Notes under the pieces: generated by a model | What the model saw: only the letters and a program-made list of their open reading frames with translations | Told to the model about the DNA's origin: nothing | The model's database searches: none | Shown: piece after piece, positions 52,030-59,460 of the stretch | Layout of the letters: each line of letters opens with the position of its first letter | Numbering within the stretch: position 1 is the stretch's first letter | Assembly (NCBI RefSeq): GCF_016862955.1 | Contig: NZ_BONY01000030.1 | Coordinates: 1 to 64,000 of the forward strand | Direction of reading: 5' to 3' | Length of the DNA stretch: 64,000 nt | From: Rhizocola hellebori | GTDB lineage: Bacteria > Actinomycetota > Actinomycetes > Mycobacteriales > Micromonosporaceae | Position numbers and translations under genes: made by a program

Positions 52030-53292
52030 CTACGGCGATTGAATGAGGATGCCTTCGGCGAATGTGATCAGGTCTTCCTTGGTGAGCATTTCGAACGGGG
52101 TGCGCTGCTCCAGGCTGACCCGGATCACGCTGCCGTCGTCGAGGTGAATCCAGATCTCGGCCCAGAGCAGGTTCGGGTAGATGAGGTGGGCGGTGCGGCC
52201 CTGGATGCTCACGGTCACCGGCTGGACCGGCCAGCTCGCCTGGCCCAGCACGTCGGCCATGGCGGTCACACACAGCCCGAAGCTCGGCTGGGTCTGGCTG
52301 GCCGCCAGGCAGACCGACTGCGGATTGGCCCGCCGCAGCACATAGCCCGCCGGCATCAGCGAGATGGTGAACGGCGGCAGCGACATCTTGGCCTCTCCCA
52401 GCACCAGACCGGCGGCAACCTGATCGGCTTCGGCCAGCGATATCCGGTCGGAGACGAGCCTGAGCCAGTGCCCGTCGCGCTCCCAGACATGGTCGACCCG
52501 CCTGCGGCTTTCGATCGGGAGCGGCGTCGGGCTGACCGTCAGCGCGAAATTCTGATAGGTCATCCCGATCGTGGCCCCGTCCTGATGGATCACGGGCACG
52601 CCCGCATCCAGCGGCAGATAGGTTGCCACATAAGGAAAAACGGGAAACGGGAAGATAGCCGGGATCATCCGGACAGGCGAGGGCAGATAGGTGTGGGTCG
52701 GGCTGGGATCCGGCGCCGGAGGCGGGGCCGGAGCCGGCTTGGTGGGCGGATTGGCCAGCGCGCCGACCGCCACGATCACCGCGATCACGGCGGCGGCCAC
52801 GGTGACCCGCCGCCGGGACCGCTTCGCAGCCGCGCCGGCCGCGCCCTGCAGCAGCACCGAGGTGCCGGGGCTGAGGGATTCATAGCTGTCCAGCGCGGAA
52901 ACCACCACAGCCTCATCAACCAGGGCGAGTGCTTGCTCCGCCAGCTTCGCGGCCGTGTTGGGCGAGCCCTCCAGGTGCTCGGCGATCTCCAGATAGCTCA
53001 GCCCCGCCAGGAATCGGAGCACCACCACCGCCCGCTGCGTTCGCGACAGCGGCGCCAGCGGATCACCCGCCGCCGGGGCGGATCGCCGCCAGGGCGACAG
53101 GTAGGCACGGACGATGCCTTGCCGCATAAAGGTTTGCGGGCTCTCCTCGGCTATCCGCGCCCACTGCCCCTGCGCCTCGGCCAAAGCCCGGAACAGCAGC
53201 TCGCGGGCGGGTCGTTCCTGACCGGCCAGGGCCCTGGCCAATCGGAGGAACTCGCCACCGCGGGCTCGCACGTACTCATCAAAAGGGACCAT
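52030..53292 (-). CDS. Sigma-70-like protein with membrane-anchored extracytoplasmic domain
   Basis: 420 residues from ATG 53292; a longer frame is a shadow. Residues 1-~160 resemble a SigE-type ECF factor: YVRARGGEFLRLARALAGQ as region 2 and TQRAVVVLRFLAGLSYLEIA with HLEGSPNTAAKLAEQA as region 4. Then comes one membrane helix (VTVAAAVIAVIVAVGALAN), a Pro-rich linker and a ~220-residue domain outside the cell. A sigma-like unit fixed to the membrane suggests direct signal sensing or an anti-sigma-like role. Region 2 is weak, so promoter binding is uncertain. Confidence 0.7.
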   Translation of the reverse strand: MVPFDEYVRARGGEFLRLARALAGQERPARELLFRALAEAQGQWARIAEESPQTFMRQGIVRAYLSPWRRSAPAAGDPLAPLSRTQRAVVVLRFLAGLSYLEIAEHLEGSPNTAAKLAEQALALVDEAVVVSALDSYESLSPGTSVLLQGAAGAAAKRSRRRVTVAAAVIAVIVAVGALANPPTKPAPAPPPAPDPSPTHTYLPSPVRMIPAIFPFPVFPYVATYLPLDAGVPVIHQDGATIGMTYQNFALTVSPTPLPIESRRRVDHVWERDGHWLRLVSDRISLAEADQVAAGLVLGEAKMSLPPFTISLMPAGYVLRRANPQSVCLAASQTQPSFGLCVTAMADVLGQASWPVQPVTVSIQGRTAHLIYPNLLWAEIWIHLDDGSVIRVSLEQRTPFEMLTKEDLITFAEGILIQSP

Positions 53293-53328
53293 CGCCGGAA
53301 AACCCCTAAGCAAACTAAGCTGCCCGCC

Positions 53329-53790
53329 ATGGACACGACATCGCTGCGCCAAGGGTATGCCGAACTCATCGCAGAGGCGCGGCGCGGCGGCTTCGGCCAG
53401 CCGCCTGCGGGCGAATGGTCGGCCGAACAGATCATTGCGCACGTCGCCGCCAACGACGAACTGCTGGCCGAGACCACCGAGCACGTCCTGAGTGGTAACC
53501 GCCGGGCCTACTACAACCACGACGCAGTGGACACCGCGAAACTGACCGAAATCGTTGCCGCCCACGGCAACCTGGAAGCCTTGACCGACTGGCTGGAGAA
53601 GACCAGCAGCCGCCTGGTGGAATTGGCCGGCCGGCTCGACGAGAAGATGCCCACCATGGTGCACACCACGATTCGCGACGGCGACCTCACCCGGGTCGAC
53701 CAGCCGTGGCCCTGGCCCAGAGCCATCAAAGTGCAAGCAGGACACCATCTTCCCGCCCACCTCGCACAGCTGCGAGCGCTCCGGGTGTGA
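53329..53790 (+). CDS. DinB-fold protein
   Basis: 153 residues from ATG 53329. Four-helix DinB/YfiT-like fold: PAGEWSAEQIIAHVAANDEL with the first His, then a conserved C-terminal AGHHLPAHLAQLRALR with the metal-binding His pair. These proteins bind a divalent metal and may use mycothiol. The reaction is unknown. The stop overlaps the GTG start of the next gene. Confidence 0.75.
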   Translation: MDTTSLRQGYAELIAEARRGGFGQPPAGEWSAEQIIAHVAANDELLAETTEHVLSGNRRAYYNHDAVDTAKLTEIVAAHGNLEALTDWLEKTSSRLVELAGRLDEKMPTMVHTTIRDGDLTRVDQPWPWPRAIKVQAGHHLPAHLAQLRALRV

Positions 53791-54503
53791 GCGGGCGAAG
53801 GCGCGGGCCGCGCAGCATAGTCGAGCCGACCGACTTCGGGCAGGCAGAACTGATCCCGGAAACCGAACGGCCCGGCTGCTGGACTCTGCTCATCGACGGC
53901 CTGCCGCAGTCGCATGTGGACCTATTACACCCGGCGCGGCTGCATTTCGACTATCTGCGCTGGATCGGGTACGTCATCGACGCCGCCGCAGCGCAACGCC
54001 ATCCCCTGCGCGTGCTGCACCTGGGCGGCGGCGCGCTGGCCCTGCCCCGCTTCACCGCCGCCACCCGGCCCGGCTCGGCCCAGCTGGTCATCGAGCGTGA
54101 CGCGGCGCTGATGATGCTCGTGCGGCGGGTGCTGCCGCTGCCGGCGCGCAGCGGCATCCGGGTCAGGCACGCCGAAGCCTGCGCCACGGTCACGGCCATG
54201 GCCGCGGGCCGCTACGACCTGGTGATCGCCGACTTTCCGGCCATGCCCAGCAGCCTCGGCCACGAGGTCGCCCGGCTGCTGCGGCCCGGCGGCTGCTACG
54301 CCGCCAACCTGCTCGCCAGGCCGAAACCCTATGTGCCGGTGGGCTTCCACGACGTGTGCCTGATCGCCGACCCCAACGTGCTGCGCGGCCGCCGCGACGG
54401 CAACATCGTGCTCGCCGCCTGCCTCGACGCCCCCTTGCAGACGGACAGGCTGGCCTCCGCGATCGCTCGCGAACCCCAACCCGTCCGCCTCCAACCCATC
54501 TAA
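53787..54503 (+). CDS. Spermidine-synthase-like methyltransferase-fold protein
   Basis: 238 residues from GTG 53787 (GTGA overlap with the DinB gene). Rossmann fold of the polyamine synthase/SAM-methyltransferase type: HPLRVLHLGGGALALPRFT, AQLVIERDAALMMLVR and YDLVIADFPAMPSS. The acidic residue that binds the polyamine amino group and decarboxylated-SAM is not obvious (DFPAMP instead of DxxDP), so a polyamine-synthesis role is doubtful. Actinobacteria have many such fused-fold proteins of unknown function. Confidence 0.75.
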   Translation: MSGRRRGPRSIVEPTDFGQAELIPETERPGCWTLLIDGLPQSHVDLLHPARLHFDYLRWIGYVIDAAAAQRHPLRVLHLGGGALALPRFTAATRPGSAQLVIERDAALMMLVRRVLPLPARSGIRVRHAEACATVTAMAAGRYDLVIADFPAMPSSLGHEVARLLRPGGCYAANLLARPKPYVPVGFHDVCLIADPNVLRGRRDGNIVLAACLDAPLQTDRLASAIAREPQPVRLQPI

Positions 54504-54533
54504 CCGTTACCTCCCTGGGCGCCGCGCGTTGCT

Positions 54534-56756
54534 TTAGCGCGCGCCAGGCTTACCAGCGTCGCCTTTGGTGTAGTCACAGACGCCGGTGGGGAAGATTTGT
54601 TCCAGTTTGAGCTGTTGTTCGGCCGTGGGGGTCCACGAGCCGTAGAGGCCCTTCGCTATGGCTGAGCTCACGCTCTGCAGGTGGCAGGCGTAGATCGAGC
54701 CTTCGATCGGGCCGCCCGCGACCATCCGCGAGGTGCCGTAGATCGGGAACGTCGAGGTGCATGTGCCCGCGGGGCGGTCGTTGAGGATGCCGTCCCACAC
54801 GTTGGGGCCGGAGGCGATCTCGGCTCCGGTCGTGGTGAAGCACTTGTCCACGGCCGCCGCGGGTTTGGTGCCGGTACGCATCCACTCATCGATCACGGTA
54901 AGCGCCTGCGGCGTCTGGTCGAAGGCCACCGCTGGACGCGCGTCGGTGAACCAGATGACCTGGTTGCTCGCATTGCCGTCGTAGTTGAGCATCCGCTGCC
55001 GGCTGGCGAAGGACTGATGCGAGTTGTGCATGTCCAGCTGGTCTTCCAGGTAGTGCCGCCAGTCGATGATCGGGATATCGATCTTGCCGGTGAAGACGTG
55101 CCCCGACTCGTACGCGCCTTTGATCGCTATCCGGTCACCGGTGGTCCGGCCCGGCTGCATGTTGCGCGCGCTCCACGGATCGAACTGGGCCGGATCGGCA
55201 CAGGCCGCGGGCGTGAACGGGCAGCCCTCCTGAACCATCTGCGACGCCGGCTTCCAGGTGCCCACCTTCTCGTTGAGGTCGAGGAACTCGGCCGGGGTGA
55301 GCAGGCCGGAGGTCAGCGACTTGAGCCCGTACTGGACGCCGACGTTGTCCCAGCTGTTGCGCGCGTAACCGTCCGGGCCGACGCCATAGATGGTCTTGAG
55401 GTCTTCGGCGTGGGTCCAGTGCACGGTCGCCGCCACCCCGGGCGGGTCCATCCTCGCCCACAGCGGATCCAGCTGTGTCCACAGTGGATTGAGGGTGAGC
55501 GGGGTCAGGCCGCGCCAGCCCCGGACGCACTCGTCGGAACCGGGGCGGTTGCCCAGGTACGGGTTGGGCACCGTGGCCGAGCCGTTCATGCCGATCAGAG
55601 CCGTGCGGTTGTCCCAGTTCTGCCACTTGGGGTTGGCCCGGTCGGTGACGTCCATGTAGTACTCGAGCAGCTCGCAGTCGGCCACGTGGATGCCCTGCGT
55701 GACCATGTCCGAGTAGGAGTACTGCGGGATGGCCGCGTCGATGATCCGCGCCCCGTAGTTCTGCCCGTAGACGTACTGCTGCAGGCCTCCGCCCGAGCCA
55801 CCAACGCCGACGGTGTACATGGGCACGCCGTGCTCCTCGATGAAACGCTCCTTGAGCATGAGCGCGGTCTCGCCGCCGAGGGTCAGGTTGTAGTGGGTGT
55901 TGGTGCGGTTGCCGGTCGAGTAGAGAATCGCGTAACCGAGCGAAAGTCCTTCGTGGTAAAGGGCTCCGCCGGGCAGGCGGCCCTGGTCGCGGCCGATGGC
56001 CACGCCGCCGTCGAAGCGGTAGATGACCCGCTTGTTCCACGCCGTTTCGTCATCGAGCATCGCGATCGAATAGATGAAGCGGTTGTTGACGCCCCGCTCG
56101 CGCTTGATGACGTAATCGAGGGTGCGACCGTCCAAAGTGGTCGTTGTGGTCATGTCCGCGGGACGGGTGCCGTCGGCGGGCATCGCCTTGAACTGCCCGT
56201 TGCTGGCGCGGTAGAGCCGGTCGTTGACGGGTGCGGCGGCCGCGCAGTCACGGCTCCAGCCGGTGACCGCGCCGGTCGCGTCCAGTACCCGATAACCCTG
56301 CCCCTCCTGGTTATCGACCACCGGCTGGCCAAGGTCGGCGCTCTCGGTGCGGCAGAGGAAGGGATATTGGCGTGGGCCGGAGAAGATCGGGCCGGCGCCG
56401 TGGTCGCGCACGAACTTGACCGCGGGGAAAGCGCTGGGCCCAAAGGCGATAAGGATGTTCCAGCCCTCACGCAGGCCGCCGACCACGCCGGTGAGCGTGC
56501 GGGCGGCCGGATCGGCGGTCAACGAGGCGGTGACGTCGACACCGTTGCTGGTCAGCTTGACCTTGTCCATTTTGGTGTGCGCACCCATTGAGACGCGGAT
56601 GAGCGCGTCCCCGCCGGTCACCTGATCGGCACGGCTGGAGAGCACATCGATGTCGAGGCGGTGGTTGCCCGGTGAGGCGGTAGCCGGAGCCGCGGAGACC
56701 ACCACTAGCAATAGGGCTGTTGCTATGGCTGGTAATTTCATGCCCGACGATGGCAT
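54534..56756 (-). CDS. Secreted DUF6351 protein, probable hydrolase
   Basis: About 740 residues. Starts at 56765, 56756 or 56741 are all in frame; the signal peptide begins MKLPAIATALLLVVVSAAP. The large mature protein contains GVGGSGGGLQQYVYGQNYG, a GxSxG nucleophile elbow, and WRHYLEDQLDMHNSHQS near the end, which suggests an alpha/beta hydrolase-like core. DUF6351 proteins are found in several bacteria and their substrate is unknown. Eight or more Cys may form disulfides. The protein should be extracellular. Confidence 0.75.
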   Translation of the reverse strand: MPSSGMKLPAIATALLLVVVSAAPATASPGNHRLDIDVLSSRADQVTGGDALIRVSMGAHTKMDKVKLTSNGVDVTASLTADPAARTLTGVVGGLREGWNILIAFGPSAFPAVKFVRDHGAGPIFSGPRQYPFLCRTESADLGQPVVDNQEGQGYRVLDATGAVTGWSRDCAAAAPVNDRLYRASNGQFKAMPADGTRPADMTTTTTLDGRTLDYVIKRERGVNNRFIYSIAMLDDETAWNKRVIYRFDGGVAIGRDQGRLPGGALYHEGLSLGYAILYSTGNRTNTHYNLTLGGETALMLKERFIEEHGVPMYTVGVGGSGGGLQQYVYGQNYGARIIDAAIPQYSYSDMVTQGIHVADCELLEYYMDVTDRANPKWQNWDNRTALIGMNGSATVPNPYLGNRPGSDECVRGWRGLTPLTLNPLWTQLDPLWARMDPPGVAATVHWTHAEDLKTIYGVGPDGYARNSWDNVGVQYGLKSLTSGLLTPAEFLDLNEKVGTWKPASQMVQEGCPFTPAACADPAQFDPWSARNMQPGRTTGDRIAIKGAYESGHVFTGKIDIPIIDWRHYLEDQLDMHNSHQSFASRQRMLNYDGNASNQVIWFTDARPAVAFDQTPQALTVIDEWMRTGTKPAAAVDKCFTTTGAEIASGPNVWDGILNDRPAGTCTSTFPIYGTSRMVAGGPIEGSIYACHLQSVSSAIAKGLYGSWTPTAEQQLKLEQIFPTGVCDYTKGDAGKPGAR

Positions 56757-56782
56757 GAAATCCATTTACATGTCTATGGTGT

Positions 56783-57127
56783 TCAGCGCAGCAGACAGAA
56801 CTCGTTGCCCTCCGGATCGGCCATGACCGTCCAATGTTCCTGCTCACGCACGACGGTCGCGCCGGCGGCCAGGATCGCCGCACGATCGCCTCTGATATCG
56901 AGGTGGATCCGCCCGACCGGGAGCAGCTCCTCCGCCTGCGCGATCCACACATGCAGCGTGCCGTCGTCCTTGCGGCCGAGCAGCACCGACTCATCGGGGG
57001 CCAGGCTGCGGGCCTCGATCGCCGCTTGGTCCTCGGGGAAGATGGGCAGGCCGGTCACCACGCTCCAGAACGGCCCCATGACATAGGGGTCACGGCAATA
57101 AATCACCACCGAGTGAATGTTCGCCAC
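56783..57127 (-). CDS. VOC/glyoxalase-fold protein
   Basis: 114 residues. One VOC unit: NIHSVVIYCRDPYVMGPFWS at the N-terminus, VGRIHLDIRGDRAAILAAGA in the second beta-alpha-beta unit and MADPEGNEFCLLR at the C-terminus, the common ending of the actinobacterial glyoxalase-like family. The likely metal residues His and Glu are visible, but the reaction is unknown (resistance or isomerase type are options). Confidence 0.78.
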   Translation of the reverse strand: MANIHSVVIYCRDPYVMGPFWSVVTGLPIFPEDQAAIEARSLAPDESVLLGRKDDGTLHVWIAQAEELLPVGRIHLDIRGDRAAILAAGATVVREQEHWTVMADPEGNEFCLLR

Positions 57128-57143
57128 GCCAAGACCATAGCGA

Positions 57144-57161
57144 CTACTCCCGGCGGAGTAG
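57144..57161. promoter_or_regulatory. 18-bp palindrome, site 1, upstream of kinase gene
   Basis: CTACTCC-CGGC-GGAGTAG, a perfect 7-4-7 inverted repeat. It lies in the ~90-base gap between the VOC gene and the sensor kinase gene, about 60 bases before the kinase start. A near-identical site stands after the response regulator gene (59054-59071). It is the likely binding site of the NarL-type regulator. Confidence 0.65.
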
Positions 57162-57218
57162 GCCGATTATCTGCGCGGGGCGGATGCCGCAGGCGCGCGG
57201 ATGGGCGATCATGCATAG

Positions 57219-58394
57219 GTGCGACGTCGACGCCACCGCTTTCGTCCCTGGCCGGTGCCCTTGGCCGTGGTCCAGGTGGCGGCCGGCCTCATTTCGCACA
57301 CCGTCGGCCCGCTGGGCCTGCTGTTCCTGCTCGCCGGTCCCCTTCTGCTCGGCCTGACCTTGCGCAAACGGCCCGCGCTGGCGGTCACGGCTTTGGGTGC
57401 CTTGACTTTGATCTATCTTTCTTTCGGGTACCACATAGGCCCGGCCCTGCCGAGTGCCGTGGTGGCTGTCGCCTATGCGGTCAGCCACGGCGCTCGCCTG
57501 GCCGGCTGGCTGACCCTGGCCGGCGTCTACCTGGGCTGGCTCGCCCTCGGCTTCACCGACTTACGTGTTCAAGGCACGCTGTGGCAGGAGCTGCGCTGGG
57601 CCGGCCTGGCCCTGCTGATCGGCGGCTTCGCCGAGCTGGTCGACAACCGCCGCCAGCGGGTCGCCGCCTTCCGCCAGCTCTACGCCGAGGAGCGGCTGCG
57701 ACGTGAGGAGGAACGCGGGCGGCGCGAGGAGCAGGAGCGGCTGCGCATGGCCCGCGAGCTGCATGACGTGCTCGCGCACAGCCTCTCCCTGATCGCGGTG
57801 CGGGCGTCGGTCGCGCTGGAGCTGATGGAATCCAACCCGGAAGAGGTGCGCAAGGCGTTGGTGGCCATCAAGGAGGCGAGCAAGGGCGGGCTCGACGAGG
57901 TCCGCACGGTCCTGTCCGGGCTGCGCGACCCCGCCCCGCGCTCTCCCGCACCCTCGCTCGACCGGCTCGACGAGCTGGTCTCGGAAACCCCCGGCCTGGC
58001 TGTCACGCTCACCAGAACCGGCATCAATTCGCCGCTCCCTTCCGCCGTGAGCCTCGCCGGCTATCGCATCGTCCAGGAGGCGCTGACCAACGTGATCCGG
58101 CACAGCCGATCCCGTAGGGCTGTCGTGCACCTGCACCAAACCTCGCACCTGCTCCTGATCGGCGTCAGCGACTTCGGCCCAGCCCACTCCCGGCCCGCCA
58201 CCTCCGGCCCCGCCACCTCCGGCCCGGGCGACGCCGGCACGGCCGCTGCCGCGGGCGGGTCTGTGGGCGGCAGTGGGCTGATCGGCATTGATGAGCGCGC
58301 CGCCGCGCTGGGTGGGGTGGTGCAGGCCGGACCTGACCCGGCGGGCGGCTTCACCGTCCATGTGGCGCTGCCGCTGACCGGAGGTGTTCGATGA
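57219..58394 (+). CDS. NarL-family sensor histidine kinase
   Basis: 391 residues, GTG start. About five membrane helices in residues 15-140 (VPLAVVQVAAGLISHTVG, LALLIGGFAELVDN), a coiled-coil linker (RLRREEERGRREEQERLRMA), then HisKA_3 with phospho-acceptor His182 (ARELHDVLAHSLSLI) and an HATPase domain ending GLIGIDERAAALGG. A Gly/Pro/Ala-rich insert (ATSGPATSGPGDAG) sits just before the last glycine box. The protein overlaps the response regulator gene (ATGA). The signal is unknown; no large extracellular sensor is present. Confidence 0.9.
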   Translation: MRRRRHRFRPWPVPLAVVQVAAGLISHTVGPLGLLFLLAGPLLLGLTLRKRPALAVTALGALTLIYLSFGYHIGPALPSAVVAVAYAVSHGARLAGWLTLAGVYLGWLALGFTDLRVQGTLWQELRWAGLALLIGGFAELVDNRRQRVAAFRQLYAEERLRREEERGRREEQERLRMARELHDVLAHSLSLIAVRASVALELMESNPEEVRKALVAIKEASKGGLDEVRTVLSGLRDPAPRSPAPSLDRLDELVSETPGLAVTLTRTGINSPLPSAVSLAGYRIVQEALTNVIRHSRSRRAVVHLHQTSHLLLIGVSDFGPAHSRPATSGPATSGPGDAGTAAAAGGSVGGSGLIGIDERAAALGGVVQAGPDPAGGFTVHVALPLTGGVR

Positions 58395-59053
58395 TCCGGG
58401 TGCTGCTCGCCGACGACCAGGCCTTGGTGCGGGCCGGTTTCCGCGCCCTGCTCGACGCCCAGCCCGACATCGCCGTCGTCGGCGAGGCGGGCGACGGTGC
58501 CGAGGCGGTCGCTCTGGCCGCCACGCTTAGCCCGGACATCGTGCTCATGGACATCCGCATGCCCCGGCTGGACGGCCTCGAAGCGACCCGCCTCATCGCG
58601 GCCGCCGGGTCGTCCCCCAAAATCATCGTGCTCACCACCTTCGAGCTGGACGAGTACGTGTTCACGGCGCTTCGCGACGGCGCGGCCGGATTCCTGGTCA
58701 AGGACACCGAGCCGGCCGATCTGATCCGGGCGGTCCGCGTGGTCGCGGCCGGGGAGGCGCTGCTGTCGCCGAGCGTGACCCGCCGCCTGATCTCCGAATA
58801 CGCCAGCCGCTCCCGTTCCACGCCGACCGGGGCCGGTCAGCTCGGCTCGCTCACCGACCGCGAACGCGAGGTGGTGGCCCTGGTCGCCCTCGGACTGTCC
58901 AATGAGGAGATAGCCGGGCGGCTCGTGCTCAGCCCGCTGACCGCCAAGACCCATGTCTCGCGCGCGATGGTCAAGCTCGGCGCCCGCGATCGGGCCCAGC
59001 TGGTGGTGCTGGCCTACGAGTCCGGTCTGGTGCGGCCCGGCTGGACGGGCTGA
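58391..59053 (+). CDS. NarL/LuxR-type response regulator
   Basis: 220 residues. Receiver domain with Asp54 (DIVLMDIRMP), DD pair at 8-9 and Lys in FLVKDTEPADL, followed by a LuxR-type helix-turn-helix (LTDREREVVALVALGLSNEE, LSPLTAKTHVSRAMVKLGAR). Partner of the kinase encoded upstream, with 4-base overlap. It probably binds the 18-bp palindromes at 57144 and 59054, which would autoregulate the operon and control the SHOCT gene. Confidence 0.93.
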   Translation: MIRVLLADDQALVRAGFRALLDAQPDIAVVGEAGDGAEAVALAATLSPDIVLMDIRMPRLDGLEATRLIAAAGSSPKIIVLTTFELDEYVFTALRDGAAGFLVKDTEPADLIRAVRVVAAGEALLSPSVTRRLISEYASRSRSTPTGAGQLGSLTDREREVVALVALGLSNEEIAGRLVLSPLTAKTHVSRAMVKLGARDRAQLVVLAYESGLVRPGWTG

Positions 59054-59071
59054 CTACTCCCGCTGGGGTAG
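59054..59071. promoter_or_regulatory. 18-bp palindrome, site 2, upstream of SHOCT gene
   Basis: CTACTCC-CGCT-GGGGTAG, starting directly after the response regulator stop and about 60 bases before the next start codon. Same 7-4-7 plan as site 1, with one mismatch in the right arm and the same GA before it. Confidence 0.62.
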
Positions 59072-59129
59072 CCCCAAGTGTCGCCCGCTGTACGACGTAA
59101 CATCCGCCCGCGGCGCACACCATCGAAGC

Positions 59130-59390
59130 ATGACAACACTTCTGGCGCACGACCCCACCTGGGCCCACGGAGGCTGGTGGTTCCTCGCACCGTTCGTCTG
59201 GATCTTCTCGTTCTTCCTGATCGTCGGGCTGTTCCGGGCCATCTTCTGGCGGCGGCGGGGGCACCGCCACTGGTACCGCCACCACCAGGGCACGGGCCGT
59301 TCCATCCTCGCTGAGCGCTACGCCCGCGGCGAGATCGACGAGCAGGAGTACCGGACAAGACTCGCCGTACTAGACACGCCGCCGCAATAA
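59130..59390 (+). CDS. Small SHOCT-domain membrane protein
   Basis: 86 residues. One membrane segment (FLAPFVWIFSFFLIVGLFRA), a His/Arg-rich stretch and a C-terminal SHOCT motif (LAERYARGEIDEQEYRTRLA). Genes of this type are common targets or neighbours of two-component systems in actinomycetes. A response regulator-type palindrome precedes it, so expression probably depends on the NarL pair. Its biochemical function is unknown. Confidence 0.82.
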   Translation: MTTLLAHDPTWAHGGWWFLAPFVWIFSFFLIVGLFRAIFWRRRGHRHWYRHHQGTGRSILAERYARGEIDEQEYRTRLAVLDTPPQ

Positions 59391-59411
59391 CCGCATTTCG
59401 CCTACCGAGAT

Positions 59412-59443
59412 GGTTGGGTGTATCTGACGAAGATCACCCAACC
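59412..59443. promoter_or_regulatory. Strong inverted repeat before sortase operon
   Basis: GGTTGGGTG at 59412-59420 and CACCCAACC at 59435-59443, with inner ATCT/AGAT that can extend the stem across one bulged T. It lies 7 bases before the ribosome binding site of the collagen-like gene. It may be an operator or leader hairpin of the sortase operon, or the terminator of the SHOCT gene, though there is no T-run. Confidence 0.5.
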
Positions 59444-59460
59444 GTCCTGTGAGGTGTTAC

